DNA of 64,000 nt, taken from contig JAOVFP010000001.1 of NCBI GenBank assembly GCA_025738555.1, forward strand, positions 7,564,001-7,628,000. Reading direction: 5' to 3'. Positions within the stretch are counted from its first letter, which is position 1, and each line of letters opens with the position of its first letter. The notes below the pieces were generated by a model, which made no database searches, had not been told where the DNA came from, and saw only the letters and a list, made by a program, of their open reading frames with translations. Of the stretch, positions 1 through 11,186 are shown piece by piece. This DNA comes from Cyathus striatus (Eukaryota > Basidiomycota > Agaricomycetes > Agaricales > Nidulariaceae). The translations under genes and the position numbers were made by a program.

Positions 1-239
1 GTATGAGCAAGTTGGCCTCGCGGTACTTACAGCTCGTGAAGTACCCATTTGCAAATATATGCATTAAAACTTTAACGCAGGTAGTAGTCTGTGCATAAAA
101 TAAATGGTTTAAAGCACCTGCACTTTACATCTATTCTCCAAGCTTCCCTCAATATTTAACATGCTTTATCTCAGTGTTATGAGTAAAAACCTTTGGAAGA
201 AACCCCCATTCTCTGTTTCAGTACTCCAATTATGATTTA

Positions 240-1030
240 AGGCACTCTTCTTCGTGTCATTACTCCAAAATTTGTTTCAATTGGTTCCTACTTCATCTCA
301 AACATGTACACTTCGTCCTTATGCTCCTAACCTCGCTTCAGACACCCACACACATCGTATCGATGCTCCTATCTTCGTTACAATCCACTAAGCTTCGTAT
401 CTAAGCTTGTTACTTCGTTTCTAGGCTCTAAACTTCGTCCCCTTGTTCCCCACCTCTTCCCTGGGCTCTAAACTTCGTTTCTGTGCTCCCCACTTCATGT
501 CAGCGCTCTGTGCTTCGTTTTTGTGCATCCTACTTCATCTCTGTGATATATACCTCGTTTTTGTGCTCCTCACCTCATTCCTGTGCTCTACACTTCGTGT
601 CTGTGCTCCCCAACAATCTGTTCTCTATGCTTCACTTCTGTGCATCCTAGTACTGCATCTCAGTGCTATACATTTCGCCTCTGTGCTCACCACTGTGTTT
701 ATGTGCCTGGTTCTTCATCTCTGTGACCCCACCTCCTTTCTGTGCTCCTGTCTTCGGCTCAGTGTTCCTTACTTCGTCTCTGTGCTCAGTAATTCATTTC
801 TGTGCTGTATCAGTGCTTCTTTCATCGTTTTTTCACTCCCTCCTCAGGATTCTTCTCCGTGTCCTCTACTTCGCCTCTGCATCCTGCTTCATGTCAAGTG
901 CCTACATGGTTCTCAACCTCGCTCCAGGCCCCCATATATTGTGTCATTGCTCCAATGTTCATTTCAGCTATCCATTCGTCAATTTCATCTTCATTTCAAG
1001 ACCTACCTATGTCTCAATATTCCCAAATTC
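240..1030. repeat. Degenerate ~20-bp minisatellite
   Basis: A C/T-rich strand carries about 35-40 imperfect copies of a unit close to CTTCGTTTCTGTGCTCCCCA, for example near 475-620. Copies differ by point changes and small indels. The long open frames over it contain only repeated Cys/Ser/Leu/Phe-rich translations of the unit, so I do not regard it as coding. The flanks (1-239 and 1031-1397) show no gene. Confidence 0.75.
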
Positions 1031-1397
1031 GTAACAATGATTGAAGATGCACTGCATTACATACATTGTATCGTCGCTCAAATGTGTTAAATACCACTAA
1101 GTTACTGTGACTTAATGATATTTAACAAAAAATTGCTTTTGAAATCGGGTTATTAATTATTCATTTTTCTACTGTGACAATGGCACAATAATGACATACT
1201 TAATGTCTATGCTGTCATAGTCTGTTCTAATTTTAATGTTTAACACTAAGATATACCGTGTTCCGATTAAATCATCAACCGAAATCTAGCCCGAACAACA
1301 GGCATGTAAGCAATAATCTAAGCGGTATGCCGTGGAGCCGAAGGTCGGAGCTCAATTACTTTGACGTAGTCGAGCGTGGTTGTCCGGCTTTCCATAG

Positions 1398-1813
1398 TGC
1401 GGTGACTTCCGCTGTGGTCTTGTTGGGAGCGAAGAAGGGCGTTATAGTGAACATGATATTGCCTCCACCGTTGGGGAAGATGGTGAAGTACGTGTAGATC
1501 CCTGCGTCAACGCGGACGGCGAGCTGTGAGAGGTAGCTTCGGTCAACGGCCCAGGGATCGTCGTTGACGTTGGGTACGTCGCGGGTGGAGGGGAAGAAGC
1601 TGAGTCGGGAGATGAAGACGGAGAGGTTGGGAAGGTTTTGACGAGGACAACGTAAGTGCTTCCTCCCCCTCCGCTGAGGGCCCGGAAGATATCGGTGTTC
1701 TGGGTTACGTCTGCGGTGATCAGTCGTCCGTTGGGGAGGACGACCTCAAAAGGGAAAACGTGGTCTACTGCCATACCATAGTAGGGACTGACATGGATAG
1801 ATCCGCCACCCAT
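1398..1813 (-). pseudogene. Truncated, frameshifted copy of FAD-linked oxidase exon 3
   Basis: On the minus strand this stretch matches the start of exon 3 of the oxidase at 6,431-8,406 (compare 7,073-7,500) at roughly 85% nucleotide identity by eye. Translation begins near GGGSIHVSPYYGMAVDHV and continues through the conserved GGGGST region. A small deletion near 1,625-1,640 then shifts the frame, after which the paralogue's alternative frame is read. Nothing matching exons 1-2 or the C-terminal half is present, so it is a dead partial duplicate. Its higher-coordinate edge abuts an AT-rich segment with short inverted repeats (GGATGG/CCATCC). Confidence 0.85.
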
Positions 1814-3305
1814 CCGCGATTCATCTGCAGATGGGGCTAAGTACTACTTATTCGGATGGATGGCAGATACCATCCGCAAAATTCGGATCCATCTGCTACC
1901 GTGTGCCAGGTGTATCAGGCAGGATTTCTCTGCTGTTATATTCGCGTATATTTTAAAAAATAGCACTTTATATATTAAACTAGTATATATAAACATAGTA
2001 CATATTATTTTAGGACAAAGATTTGCATGTGGAAAGAGGAATGTCGAATAATGTGTCTGGCTTCAAGTTTTAGAGGATGTCACACGCTGTGACCACGTGC
2101 GGGCTTCCTCCTCTCAATGTCATCAACAGAGCCGTGGGGATGATGATGCCGTATGTCTTTTCTCTCTCTCTCTTTTCTTTCCTACCCGGATGTTGCTCGA
2201 AGTTCGAAGTTGGGTGTGTTGGTGGATTGGATGGTTGGGTTTGGGTTCGCTACCTGCATTCTTCGTTGCACGCTCTAGCACGTCTCTGTCCAGCGCCTGC
2301 CTTACCAGCAAACATTATCACTGCCTCGATTCACTTGACAACCTACTCCCCAGCACGCCCTCGCTCTTACTTCATTCACCTTCCGATGGGACATATCCTT
2401 CAAGAAGGATGAAATTAGAAAACTACACTAGGAAGGGGTGCGCGGGAGGGTTGTTTCTACGCCATTTTGCCTACACTTCGGTCCTTCGAAAGGGAGATTG
2501 AGCTATCGTATGAAGATAGGAAGTATATTCGGTTTTCAAGGCAAAAAGGTCCCCTGACCACAACCGCTTTCTTCGGGGAGGAACGATGTCCTTTTGGGTT
2601 TTGTACCCTCCTTTTGGTCTTTTGTCTTAGGGTTCGCTGAAGCTCGAAGCTTCATCGGGCGGTTTTCGTATTTGGGTAGGTTGGTGGACTCGTGGAGTGT
2701 ATGATGGTGTTTGGCCTCCTCAGCACCAATTTTGCCAGCTTCAGCCAAGCTCCAAGCCCCAGTGCCCCGATTCACTCAATAGCCCACTCTCCCGCTATGC
2801 TGTCCCAGGTCTCACTTCAGTCAACTTTCGGCGAGATCTATCCGCCCAGGAGCAGTCTTGTCTCTGGACACTCTTCGGGGGGTGAGTTACGCTGGGTGGG
2901 GGCATCTGTGCCTGATTGATTCATTTCATTCTTGATGACGATATGATCACCCAGCCGCCTGTCCCCACTCTTACTTCAGCTTCAATCCTAGGGTAGTCGG
3001 GTAGTCTATATCCCCTAGGACAACCTTCAGGGACTGATGGAGTTCGAGAGCTACGCTGGCTGGGAAGGGGAGGGCAGGGCAGCATGTGATTACTTCATCT
3101 CCTGACGATGATATGGACTGAAGGGGAGGTAGAACTGCGGATTGGTGTGTATGCGTACGGCGTATAAAGCTACACTGCATGTTGTGTTTTTCCTTCCATA
3201 TGGATCTGGACGATGTACTATGCCCATCGATGCTATTGGTATCCTGCTTGTCCGGCTGTTCGTTCATTGACACGCGATACGACTTTTCCTTATCATTATC
3301 GTGCT
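1814..3305. other. Intergenic region, no gene recognised
   Basis: Only short overlapping open frames of 60-134 codons on both strands, without recognisable motifs or convincing splice structures. The composition is mixed and CpG is normal. Confidence 0.5.
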
Positions 3306-3715
3306 TTATGGTCTTTTGCAACCTTGGACTAGTAGACCTGCTCGGGGTGCTTTTGTAGGAGATTCAAGCAACTGGGATATGCAGAGCAGCATCGTGGTTG
3401 CGTAGAACGCAGGCCAACCTTCATGCTTGTCCATCGCGTCGCGATCTTTGCTGTCGATGCCTGCCTTGGGGAGCAGCTTCGTATCGCACGTGAAGAAGTA
3501 GATTCGTTTCAAGAAACCGGCCGTATCGAACGCAGGTCTGCAGCAGACTGGGGGGTTATGGCGCAGGAGCGCGCAGCCGTGTCGGGGTGATGTAGCTGCG
3601 CCGTGGAAGATGAAGAGTAGTGGAAGGACAAGCCTACTCGCTTCTGCCTCCCGTTGTTTGCGCAGTCTTCTGTCCTCGTCCAGCATTTATCGAGATAACG
3701 CCGTCGTACCCGCAT
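3306..3715 (-). other. Possible coding relic, unknown function
   Basis: Overlapping minus-strand frames look weakly protein-like. One (start 3,686) has a charged N-terminus DEDRRLRKQREAEASRL and a C-terminal part containing KDRDAMDKHEGWPAFYATTM. I do not recognise a family. The frame appears to change near 3,520, so it could be a spliced gene fragment or a pseudogene. Reported only because the C-terminal amino-acid composition resembles real coding sequence. Confidence 0.25.
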
Positions 3716-3769
3716 ATGCTGTTTAACATGGCATCTTCATGCTTTCATGTTAGCCGCCCGGTCGTGTGT

Positions 3770-4400
3770 CGCTGGTTTAAGCGATTACGGGCGTGAACGG
3801 TTTGCAGCTGCTGCTGCGATTTAAGAAGAAATTCATTCTAATGTTAGTATATTCACGTTAGTACGGCTTCGTTTGTTCTTTGTTGTGCCAGTCCAAATGC
3901 GCTATGCAGCTTTGGGGTACACGTACCCCGTATTTTCTGCTTTGCACAGTATCTTACTACTTAAATGTCAGCCGCTCGGTCGTGCGTCGTGATTACTGGG
4001 CGCGAATGGCTACTGCTGGTGCTGCGGTTCAAGAAGAAATCGACTCCGACCCTATATTCCCGCCAGTACGGCTTCTACTGTTGTTCATTCTGCTAGCCTG
4101 AATGACCGATGCTGCTAGGTCTCCGGATGATGAACTTGCTATCGCATATCGAATCCGATCTTACATCCACGTCGTTGCTGGCCTTTTCTGTGTTTTCGGT
4201 TCCACCGACTTAACAGCCTAAGCAGCAGACCAGGTGGCTGTTGTACAAGAGCCTGACGTTGCACCATGGATGGATAAAGATGAATGGGGTATCGTTCGCG
4301 ACGATTACTGGGCGTGAATGGCCGATGCCGCTAGGCCTCAGGATGAACTCACCATTGCATATTGTACCCATTTCGTTACCTGGTGGATGCGACTCCGCTT
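3770..4400. repeat. Degenerate duplicated segment
   Basis: Three diverged copies of a block beginning GATTACTGGGCGTGAATGG occur near 3,782, 3,990 and 4,303. They are followed by shared blocks GTGCTGCGGTTCAAGAAGAAAT (first two copies, in part) and GCCGATGCCGCTAGG (near 4,105 and 4,320). The pieces are out of register and contain stops, which indicates an old local duplication rather than a gene. 4,401-4,868 holds nothing I recognise. Confidence 0.5.
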
Positions 4401-4868
4401 GTTATTGATTATCCCAGTCCAAATGAGTTATGCAACAGACTGGGTGGCTAGGGTGCCGGAGCTACGTCTAGAAGACTTGGCAGTGCGCAGTGTTGCCGTC
4501 TCTTTCTATTGTTACTCCCTTCTCTCTTGTTTCGGTAGATGTCCTGGATATCCGTAGAAAGGAAACCTTCAAAGATAGCTGTAGCTCCCCATTGGTAATA
4601 TATTATTTCTTCTGTTTCTGTAGTGATAGCTGACAATTCTTCAACCTGATGTTTCGGACTACGAACTGGAAACTTCACGCCAAAGCTCAGACGAAACTCT
4701 GAAACGCTTTATACCCTGGTGTTAAATATTTCACACTACTATCTTAACAGCGCTTAACTGGTGAGCACTGAGTGCACGCTGCACAGAAATCAGGTCATTT
4801 CAGAGAGCCTTCAGGCGAAGATGTTGTATAATAGTTATCTCCGACACACGCCAATTTTCCGAATTCCG

Positions 4869-5816
4869 TTAGCTATCGCTCCTATCGCGATTCAACCTCC
4901 TCTTTACAACAACCCTCTCGGCAATAACTGCATTGCATCTTTCCGCTCCATCAACAATATTCGACCATTCTTCCACTCCTAGACGTGATCGAAGAATGAC
5001 TAGTCGCTCATCGTCAAGTTCTTTGCTGAGCGCATTTATTTCATCTTCATAGTCTTCCCCGTCATCGTCAACTTCAATGTATGCTATACATGCCTTGAGG
5101 TACTTCGATGACTTGAGTATACTACGAAGCCATGACGGTGACCTATACAATACTGTAAGAGGCAAAGACGTTTGGACCGCAAGGTGCGTAAGATGCTCAA
5201 ATGTTCTAGAATCCATAACTCTTGCTTGTCTTCGGAGTGTGGCATAGTCTACCCAGTCATTCGGCATTCCTAAGTGCGTCAGACCATGATTAACCGCAAG
5301 CACAACGTGTTCGCGATCAATAAAAGCAGACACTCTCAGGTAAAGTATCTTTAACGGGAGAGACTCTATAGAACTTCGAAGTGTGGATAGATTTTCGTCG
5401 GGAATATAAGAGTTCTTTGGGTTCCAGTAGAGGGCAGTAATCGATCTACAGGTGAATAAGATATGTTCAATAGACTCCGCGGTGCATCGATCAGGGAGAG
5501 CAAGTGCATGGACGAGGGGCGGAAGGTGTGGGCATGATATTAGTGTACGGGAGAATACACATGCTTGATTTTCGTTGTAAAGGATGACTACCCCGTATGC
5601 TATCTTTTCGAGGCTACAGTGTGTAGAAAAGAAGTGAGCTAGCAACTTTGTAAAGAGTGAGATAATTAACCTGTGTTTCACTGCCTTGTTGACCAATAAC
5701 AGGGATCTTGCAGCTGTGCGTCTATCTTCATATGCTACGCTCCTGAAGATAATAAGCAAAACGTCTTCAGGGATATCAGGGAGCAGTTGTACTGATTTTG
5801 AATCGATTTTGTCCAT
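4869..5816 (-). CDS. F-box domain protein
   Basis: Single uninterrupted 315-codon frame. The N-terminal segment LPDIPEDVLLIIFRSVAYED (residues ~12-31) followed by RTAARSLLLVNKAVKHRL is a classic F-box, the helix bundle that binds Skp1 in SCF ubiquitin ligases. The rest is leucine-rich and resembles the divergent C-terminal half of the expanded agaricomycete F-box-like family, where the substrate would be recognised. An acidic patch (VDDDGEDYEDEI) and a WSNIVDGAE-like stretch lie near the C-terminus. The start chosen is the first ATG, ten residues before the F-box. It is intronless and monocistronic; its neighbours do not suggest a substrate. The protein class is well supported by the motif; its specific role cannot be inferred. 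Confidence 0.8.
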   Translation of the reverse strand: MDKIDSKSVQLLPDIPEDVLLIIFRSVAYEDRRTAARSLLLVNKAVKHRLIISLFTKLLAHFFSTHCSLEKIAYGVVILYNENQACVFSRTLISCPHLPPLVHALALPDRCTAESIEHILFTCRSITALYWNPKNSYIPDENLSTLRSSIESLPLKILYLRVSAFIDREHVVLAVNHGLTHLGMPNDWVDYATLRRQARVMDSRTFEHLTHLAVQTSLPLTVLYRSPSWLRSILKSSKYLKACIAYIEVDDDGEDYEDEINALSKELDDERLVILRSRLGVEEWSNIVDGAERCNAVIAERVVVKRRLNRDRSDS

Positions 5817-6430
5817 GGGGAACCAAAAGGTGGCAGATCCACCGATCTTGGAACATACTAAGGGACTTCGCAGCAGCTCTGATTAGATGTGATTTCGGAT
5901 GATTCCGAGCTTCGGCAGTCTAACGGCATTACCTTCAGATTAGCTTAGGTAATGTATGTAACCGGCAGGTCGGCATACCCGCATAAACTTTCGTAGATGA
6001 GCTGTGTTGACGTTGGTTGATGCATTGATGAAAGCAATTAGTACAGTTCTTTTGGCATTGGTGCTTCGCTTGGCCCTTCATTTACTCCTGTAGAGCAGGC
6101 ATTCTGCCTGTACCGTAGAAGGTTTTTAATACTCAGCTCATTTACATAGTTCTGTACCTATTTAAGTACACTACTTTACACTCGTTGAATATCAGGTGAC
6201 TTTCTCCTCCTTACTTCACCTTCTATGAACCTCACTAGGACCTGGGGATAGACGGATGAGCTATCCACTCGCAATTCTTTGTTCAAGAAATCCTTCAACC
6301 CGGAAACATCTTCCACACTCCACAATGACCTACGCCCTGCAATTTTGACTAGTGCGGCTTGTATCATATCTTTTGGCTTCCCTTGTATTTTTCTCATAAT
6401 TATTATTTTATATAATCTAAACCAATTTTA
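5817..6430. other. Intergenic region with one small open frame
   Basis: No gene is recognised. A 73-codon minus-strand frame (6,176-6,397) just downstream of the oxidase stop has a plausible amino-acid composition (EDVSGLKDFLNKEL) but no family that I know. It could be a gene remnant. Confidence 0.4.
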
Positions 6431-8406
6431 CTATAACGGACACAACCTATCCAACCTACTTACACCTGCAGTCCAATCCTCGCTCCCAACAGCAACAGGG
6501 GCATAAAACAAGCCCCATGGATCCACCTTTTGCTTAATTTCATATAGACGATCATACTTAGTCCCCCAGAAGGAATCCTGCCAATTAAGTTCATTGATAT
6601 CCGCCTCGTTAAGATAGGACCCAGCACCAGGCGAAACCTCCCTCCACGCCTGCATAGTATTCGTACTAAACTCCTCCTGCAACGCACGGATAGCCGCCAA
6701 ATCTCGAACACTCTCGTCCCACTTGACAAAAGTGATCGCATGCAGCACATTATCGCGCCAATGCGAGTTGACTGCGTTGTCAGCGTTTCCGCCTCGGGCG
6801 AGTGTAGGTGCAATATTGAATGCGATAAGCCCTACTGTGTCTGCGCGGTTGACTTGCGTGCGGATGGCAGCATACGTTGCGTTAAACTTTGCTTCGTCGA
6901 TCCAGTTGGCGCGGGGGAAAAGTCGGGAGGCAGGTTGTGCGCTGTACCCGCCCACAGCCTCCTTCGGGAATCCGATCTTCCACGCATCGAAGAAGTTGTT
7001 GTGCGTGGTAGTGTTAGGGGCGATGGTAACGCCGACTTGGGCGGCCGTATCGAGCACTGGCTGCAGCAGCGCAGTAACTTCCGCTGCGGTCTTGTTAGGA
7101 GCGAAGAAGGGCGTCATAGTGAACATGATATTGCCGCCGCCGATGGGGAAGATGGTAAAGTACGTGTAGATCCCTGCGTCTGCGTGGATGGTGAGCTGCG
7201 AGAGATAGCTTCGGACGACGGCCCAGAAATCGTCGTTGACGTTGGGAACGTCACGGGCGGAGGGGAAGAAGCTGAATCGGGAGACGGAGACGGGGGGGCT
7301 GGGGTATGCTTTGGCGGTGATTGAGACGACGACGCCGAATGTGCTTCCTCCGCCTCCGCGGAGGGCCCAGAAGACGTCGGTGTTTTGGGTTGCGTCGGCA
7401 GTGACGAAGCGTCCGCTGGGGAGAACGACTTCGAAGGAGAGAACATGGTCTGCTGCCATACCATAGACGCTGCTGAGAGGAGAGTGTCCGCCACCTTGGA
7501 TGTATCCACCACCCCAACCAACTGTCTATCCAAGGGGTGAGTTTATCATAACTGAAAAGAGAACTAACTGCTCACCTCTCCTTCGCCTCCTACCACGACA
7601 AGATTGTGTTTTGCTGTCTCTGTGTACAGGTCCCTTGCGATGACACCGGCACCAACACGGAACGCTGGACCATCGTAGCCACTCTTTCCGTAGTTCTCGA
7701 TGAGCTTGATTCCAGTAATAGCATGTGTCCGAATGCTGAAGGAGAAAGAACCCGAGCTCTTCCCGGCGAAATCGTGGCCGGTGTTCTTCACAACGAGACG
7801 AACGTTCTTATTCCGAGCAAAATTAACGCCCAGCTGAATGTCACGTACATCCTTCGCGTCGAGGACGTAGATGGGATAGCCGCCTTGTCTGCAGGTGGAG
7901 GTGGAATTGTCGTCTGGGAGGCACGTCAAGCCTTGGTACAGCGGGTTCATGATAGAGTTCGGATGAGCAAGACTAAATATATGTTAACAATCAACTTGCG
8001 AGGATACACCGAGAGTAACGTACTGAAGATCGCTATCAGTCCAGGACTGGCTGACGATGTTACACCTCGTCAGGTTATGCTGAGCTCCAGGGTAGCAGAC
8101 GTCAGCGATAGGATCCGGCTTTACAAGTTGACCTCCAGCCAACGTGTCAAACAGAGCCCAAGAGGCGAGGGTAGGCCATATCGAGTCTCCAGGAATAACC
8201 TTGCACGTCCTCGACCTGGGAACAATGGTAGACTTGATGACATCATCAGCAAACGCGAACTCGGGGTATTCCGCAACTTCAGCATCCTCGAGGACCGTCT
8301 TTTCGGCGTCGAGAAGCTGTGGCGACTGGTCTGCTGCAGGTGTGGCAAGGGCAATGGCACAAGGAAGTGCCCAAAGCAAAAACGCAATTCCTCGGATCCT
8401 GGTCAT
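6431..8406 (-). CDS. Secreted FAD-linked oxidase, berberine-bridge-enzyme type
   Basis: Three exons, 8,406-8,024, 7,972-7,576 and 7,525-6,431, joined by 51- and 50-bp introns (donors GTACGT and GTGAGC), give 624 residues in one frame. A cleavable signal peptide (residues 1-~21, ALPCAIALA) implies secretion. The FAD_binding_4 fold is marked by VKNTGHDFAGKSSG, whose His is the site of 8-alpha-histidyl FAD attachment in the family, and by GWGGGYIQGGGHSPLSS. The C-terminal BBE segment ends near SEDW and RLCPL. The second flavin-linking Cys of canonical BBE enzymes is replaced: the stretch reads VVGGEGETVGWGGG, so a bicovalent flavin is not expected. Such enzymes oxidise sugars, alcohols or alkaloids with O2, releasing H2O2; the substrate is unknown. 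A TATAAAA box lies ~55 bp upstream. A broken partial copy lies at 1.4-1.8 kb. Confidence 0.9.
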
Positions 8407-8460
8407 GATGAACGTACAAGGTCGGGAGATGTACGAGAAGGAAGACTGAAGATTAGAGCA

Positions 8461-8468
8461 TTTTTATA
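8461..8468 (-). promoter_or_regulatory. TATA box of the FAD oxidase gene
   Basis: The minus strand reads TATAAAAA about 55 bp upstream of the oxidase ATG (8,406), a usual spacing for a fungal core promoter. A second TATA-like run lies near 8,670-8,685. Confidence 0.5.
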
Positions 8469-9146
8469 CGTCTGCGCCGCATATCCATTTGAGATTCGAA
8501 AGGAACGTTATGTAGGCAGATGTAGGCGCGTTTCGTTCTCCCGTCTCGGGTTGTACGCGTTGTTTTGATGGGATTGTTGTTGGTACCTGCCAGAAGCGTC
8601 CTTGGAAACTTAGCACGATGCCCAGCGTCAGCTGGTCCAAAGCAATGTGCATCCAATGTTCGCCGTAGTTATATAAATACATTCGTTATGCTTTCACCTA
8701 TAACAAGCCGCGAGGGAGTAAGGATGGAGATTAGTTGTGATGAATGTTCAATGAAGGCTCCAAAGCTTCCTATTCACATAAGTTAGCTTGGCGGCGGCGT
8801 TGCGGTCCTGCGGAGGGTCGGATGCAAATCAACTAATTGGACTGATTAAGATCAGTGTACCAGAAGCCGACGGGATATTTATTGCTCCCTTCCAGGAACA
8901 TACGCACTAGCTGCAAAGCCGTTCGAAGAGATCGGGTTACGAGAATTAATCCTCGCAGTTTGTTCCGTATCGATGGCCTCGACGTTCCTGAGTCATGAAG
9001 TGCTTCTGACTGAAAGAGCATTGATTCCAAATCCGAATACGAGGACGATGAAGCGTAGGCAAAATCACGAAGATCATCATCGTATCCGCCACATAACATA
9101 CAAGAAACACCCTCTCCTCTCCAAAGCCGACACCCCCATGGAACAT
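8469..9146. other. Intergenic: oxidase upstream region and METTL16 3' flank
   Basis: No gene is recognised. Minus-strand frames in 8,833-9,150 lie directly after the METTL16 stop codon and look like 3' UTR. Confidence 0.5.
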
Positions 9147-11186
9147 TCACCCTAAAGCTCCACGAAGCTTACTCACAACATGCGCAACGAAGCTCTCAAA
9201 CTGCGCCCTCTCGCGACCGTAAATCCACTGCACCTCAAGAGCAGGAACAGCCGCTTCCGCTCCTTCTTCCCCTCCAGCACCGGCACCGACACCGACACCA
9301 TCTTCAGGAGTGGAATCCAGCCATCGTATGCTGCATACCAGAGTCGGGGATGTTTCTACTACGGCAGAGGTGGACGATACACGCTTGTCGAGAGATGCAG
9401 AGGAAAGTTCCTCGCGGGTACTATCAACCAGCGCAACTTTCCTCCTCTTCCTCCTGGCATGGCGTGACCACGTATTCTCAATCGCTTGAACCAGCGCCAC
9501 TGGCGGTGCCGAATCAGCTCGCGCACGGCGCTCGGTAGCACTCACTCCGACGAGCGACAACACTCCCATGAGAGCTTCTTGCAGCTTGTCAATTGGCCGC
9601 CCTTGGGCGCGGGGAAATGTGTGTATGAGCGTGTTGCGGAGTGGGAGGTGGGTGTATAGAGCGTGGGTTGGGGCGATGCTTGATATCCGGGCTGTGGACT
9701 GGTAAAGGGCTCAGGTTGTGATTGAAGGAGAAGGGGGGAAGGGGACGAACATCAGGTAAATGTGTATCGGTATACGACCAAGCTACTGCCCAGCGCCTCG
9801 TTTGTCCTTGGACGAACTGTGTAATTGCGTAGTTCGTTATCTGTTTCATTTTCGATTAGCCAGACGTCGTAGGGAGTTGGGGAAAGGAAGGTGCTCACAC
9901 CGCGCTCTTTGAGCATCTGCACGATTTGCGATACCGAGGACATTTTGCCTAGCATTGACGTGTACCACCTTCAAAGGAGCGAAAATGCTGTCAGTAGAAA
10001 CATAAAGACAGAAGAGAGAAAGAGCACGCACTTGCACTGCGTTCTGAACATCTCACTCTCCTGCACTATCTGTCCCACGAATTTGGCCTCTCCTCCGGGG
10101 GAGAATATCATCTCGACTTCTGCGCCTGTGCAGACCTGCGACAAGGGGTAGTCAGAGAAATGTCCCGAGAGGAAAGGGAGTATGTACAGAGTTGGGTGGG
10201 AGCTCCTTGGTATCTGCTGAACGAGCTATCTCCTCCGCGCTGCTGTAGAACGGGGGATTACACGTTGTGAAATCGAAGCTGTAAGGTTGAACATGTGAGC
10301 TGTTGAAGTAGTGCGCGAGTCGGAGTCTTACGTCTGACTACGAGATTCTTGTAAAGGGAAGAGGATAGGTTTGTCTGTGGATGCCTTTTGTAGGTGTATT
10401 CGGGAAGAAAGATTGTTCGAATCGATGTTGTGCTCTGCGAAAGAGAACGAGTGTGGATCGATCTCTATCGATGCCCATCAGATGTATTCGTGCATGAAGA
10501 CAGCGAACGTACCTGTTGCGACCATTTCCCAGGTGGGCTCTAATGCGGTGGCTAGAATAGGATAGATGGCTGAAGCTCCTGTGCCACTAGGAAGGTAAGC
10601 TTGCGTTTGACGAGATGAGAGATGGGGGACGTACATATCGATGCCGTGAACCACTCTCGTACTGTCCTCAAGAACCTCTGCATGAGCATTAACAATATCT
10701 TGGATCCAAAGAACGTAGTTCATCCTTCGTCACACAATTAGGTCGGCACAGCGATGGTAGGACACGAAAAGTACCTATTGGGAACCTGGTGTGCAAACTC
10801 TCAGTCAGAGGGCGAGAGAATGAGAGAAGAGAGAACGACGTACCGGAGGGCATAATCTATCCTCAGGCAACTTCATTTTCACTCCAAAGTCCGTAAAACA
10901 TATGGCTTCCGTCAGTCGTCTGCTCTGGTGATACACCAATTGTAAGTTGACGAAATCTGCAGGTGGCAGTTGCGGTTGCTATCCCACCTTTGTGCTTCCT
11001 CGTTCTTAAAGTCGATGGTTTTGTAGTTCGAGGTGGATGAAGAAGCTGTTAGACTGGATAACGTTGAGGTTATGTGTAAGCTGAAGAAGGTTGAAGCTAA
11101 GACGCGTACTGTTCTTTCAGTGGTGGATATGCCTCGGCGAGTTTCTGAAAGTCTACGGGGTGTCTGTATTTGTTTCGAGGGTGCAT
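9147..11186 (-). CDS. METTL16-type U6 snRNA m6A methyltransferase
   Basis: Twelve exons join in frame to 477 residues: 11186-11110, 11053-10988, 10919-10844, 10785-10775, 10724-10635, 10586-10513, 10464-10332, 10278-10188, 10135-10032, 9968-9899, 9840-9751, 9698-9147. Introns are 48-68 bp. The start MHPRN is identical to the family N-terminus. Next come the substrate-side helix ([20 protein letters not shown]), the SAM-binding loop [13 protein letters not shown], the acidic strand around EIDPHS, the catalytic NPPF, and [14 protein letters not shown] closing the Rossmann domain. METTL16 methylates A43 of U6 snRNA in the UACAGAGA box. The C-terminal third (~180 residues) is family-specific; its end, a [17 protein letters not shown] stretch, looks conserved. 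Intron 11 uses donor GTTCGT and is the least certain junction. Exon 4 is an 11-nt microexon encoding VPNR. Confidence 0.92.

Noticed and set aside
443..1090. 215-codon plus-strand open frame, Cys/Leu/Ser-rich
   Set aside because: It is the translation of the 20-bp minisatellite; other frames over the same array are also open and no signal peptide or domain pattern holds up.
7606..8568. 320-codon plus-strand frame opposite the FAD oxidase
   Set aside because: Antisense shadow of a well-supported spliced gene; it starts at a non-ATG codon and has no motif.
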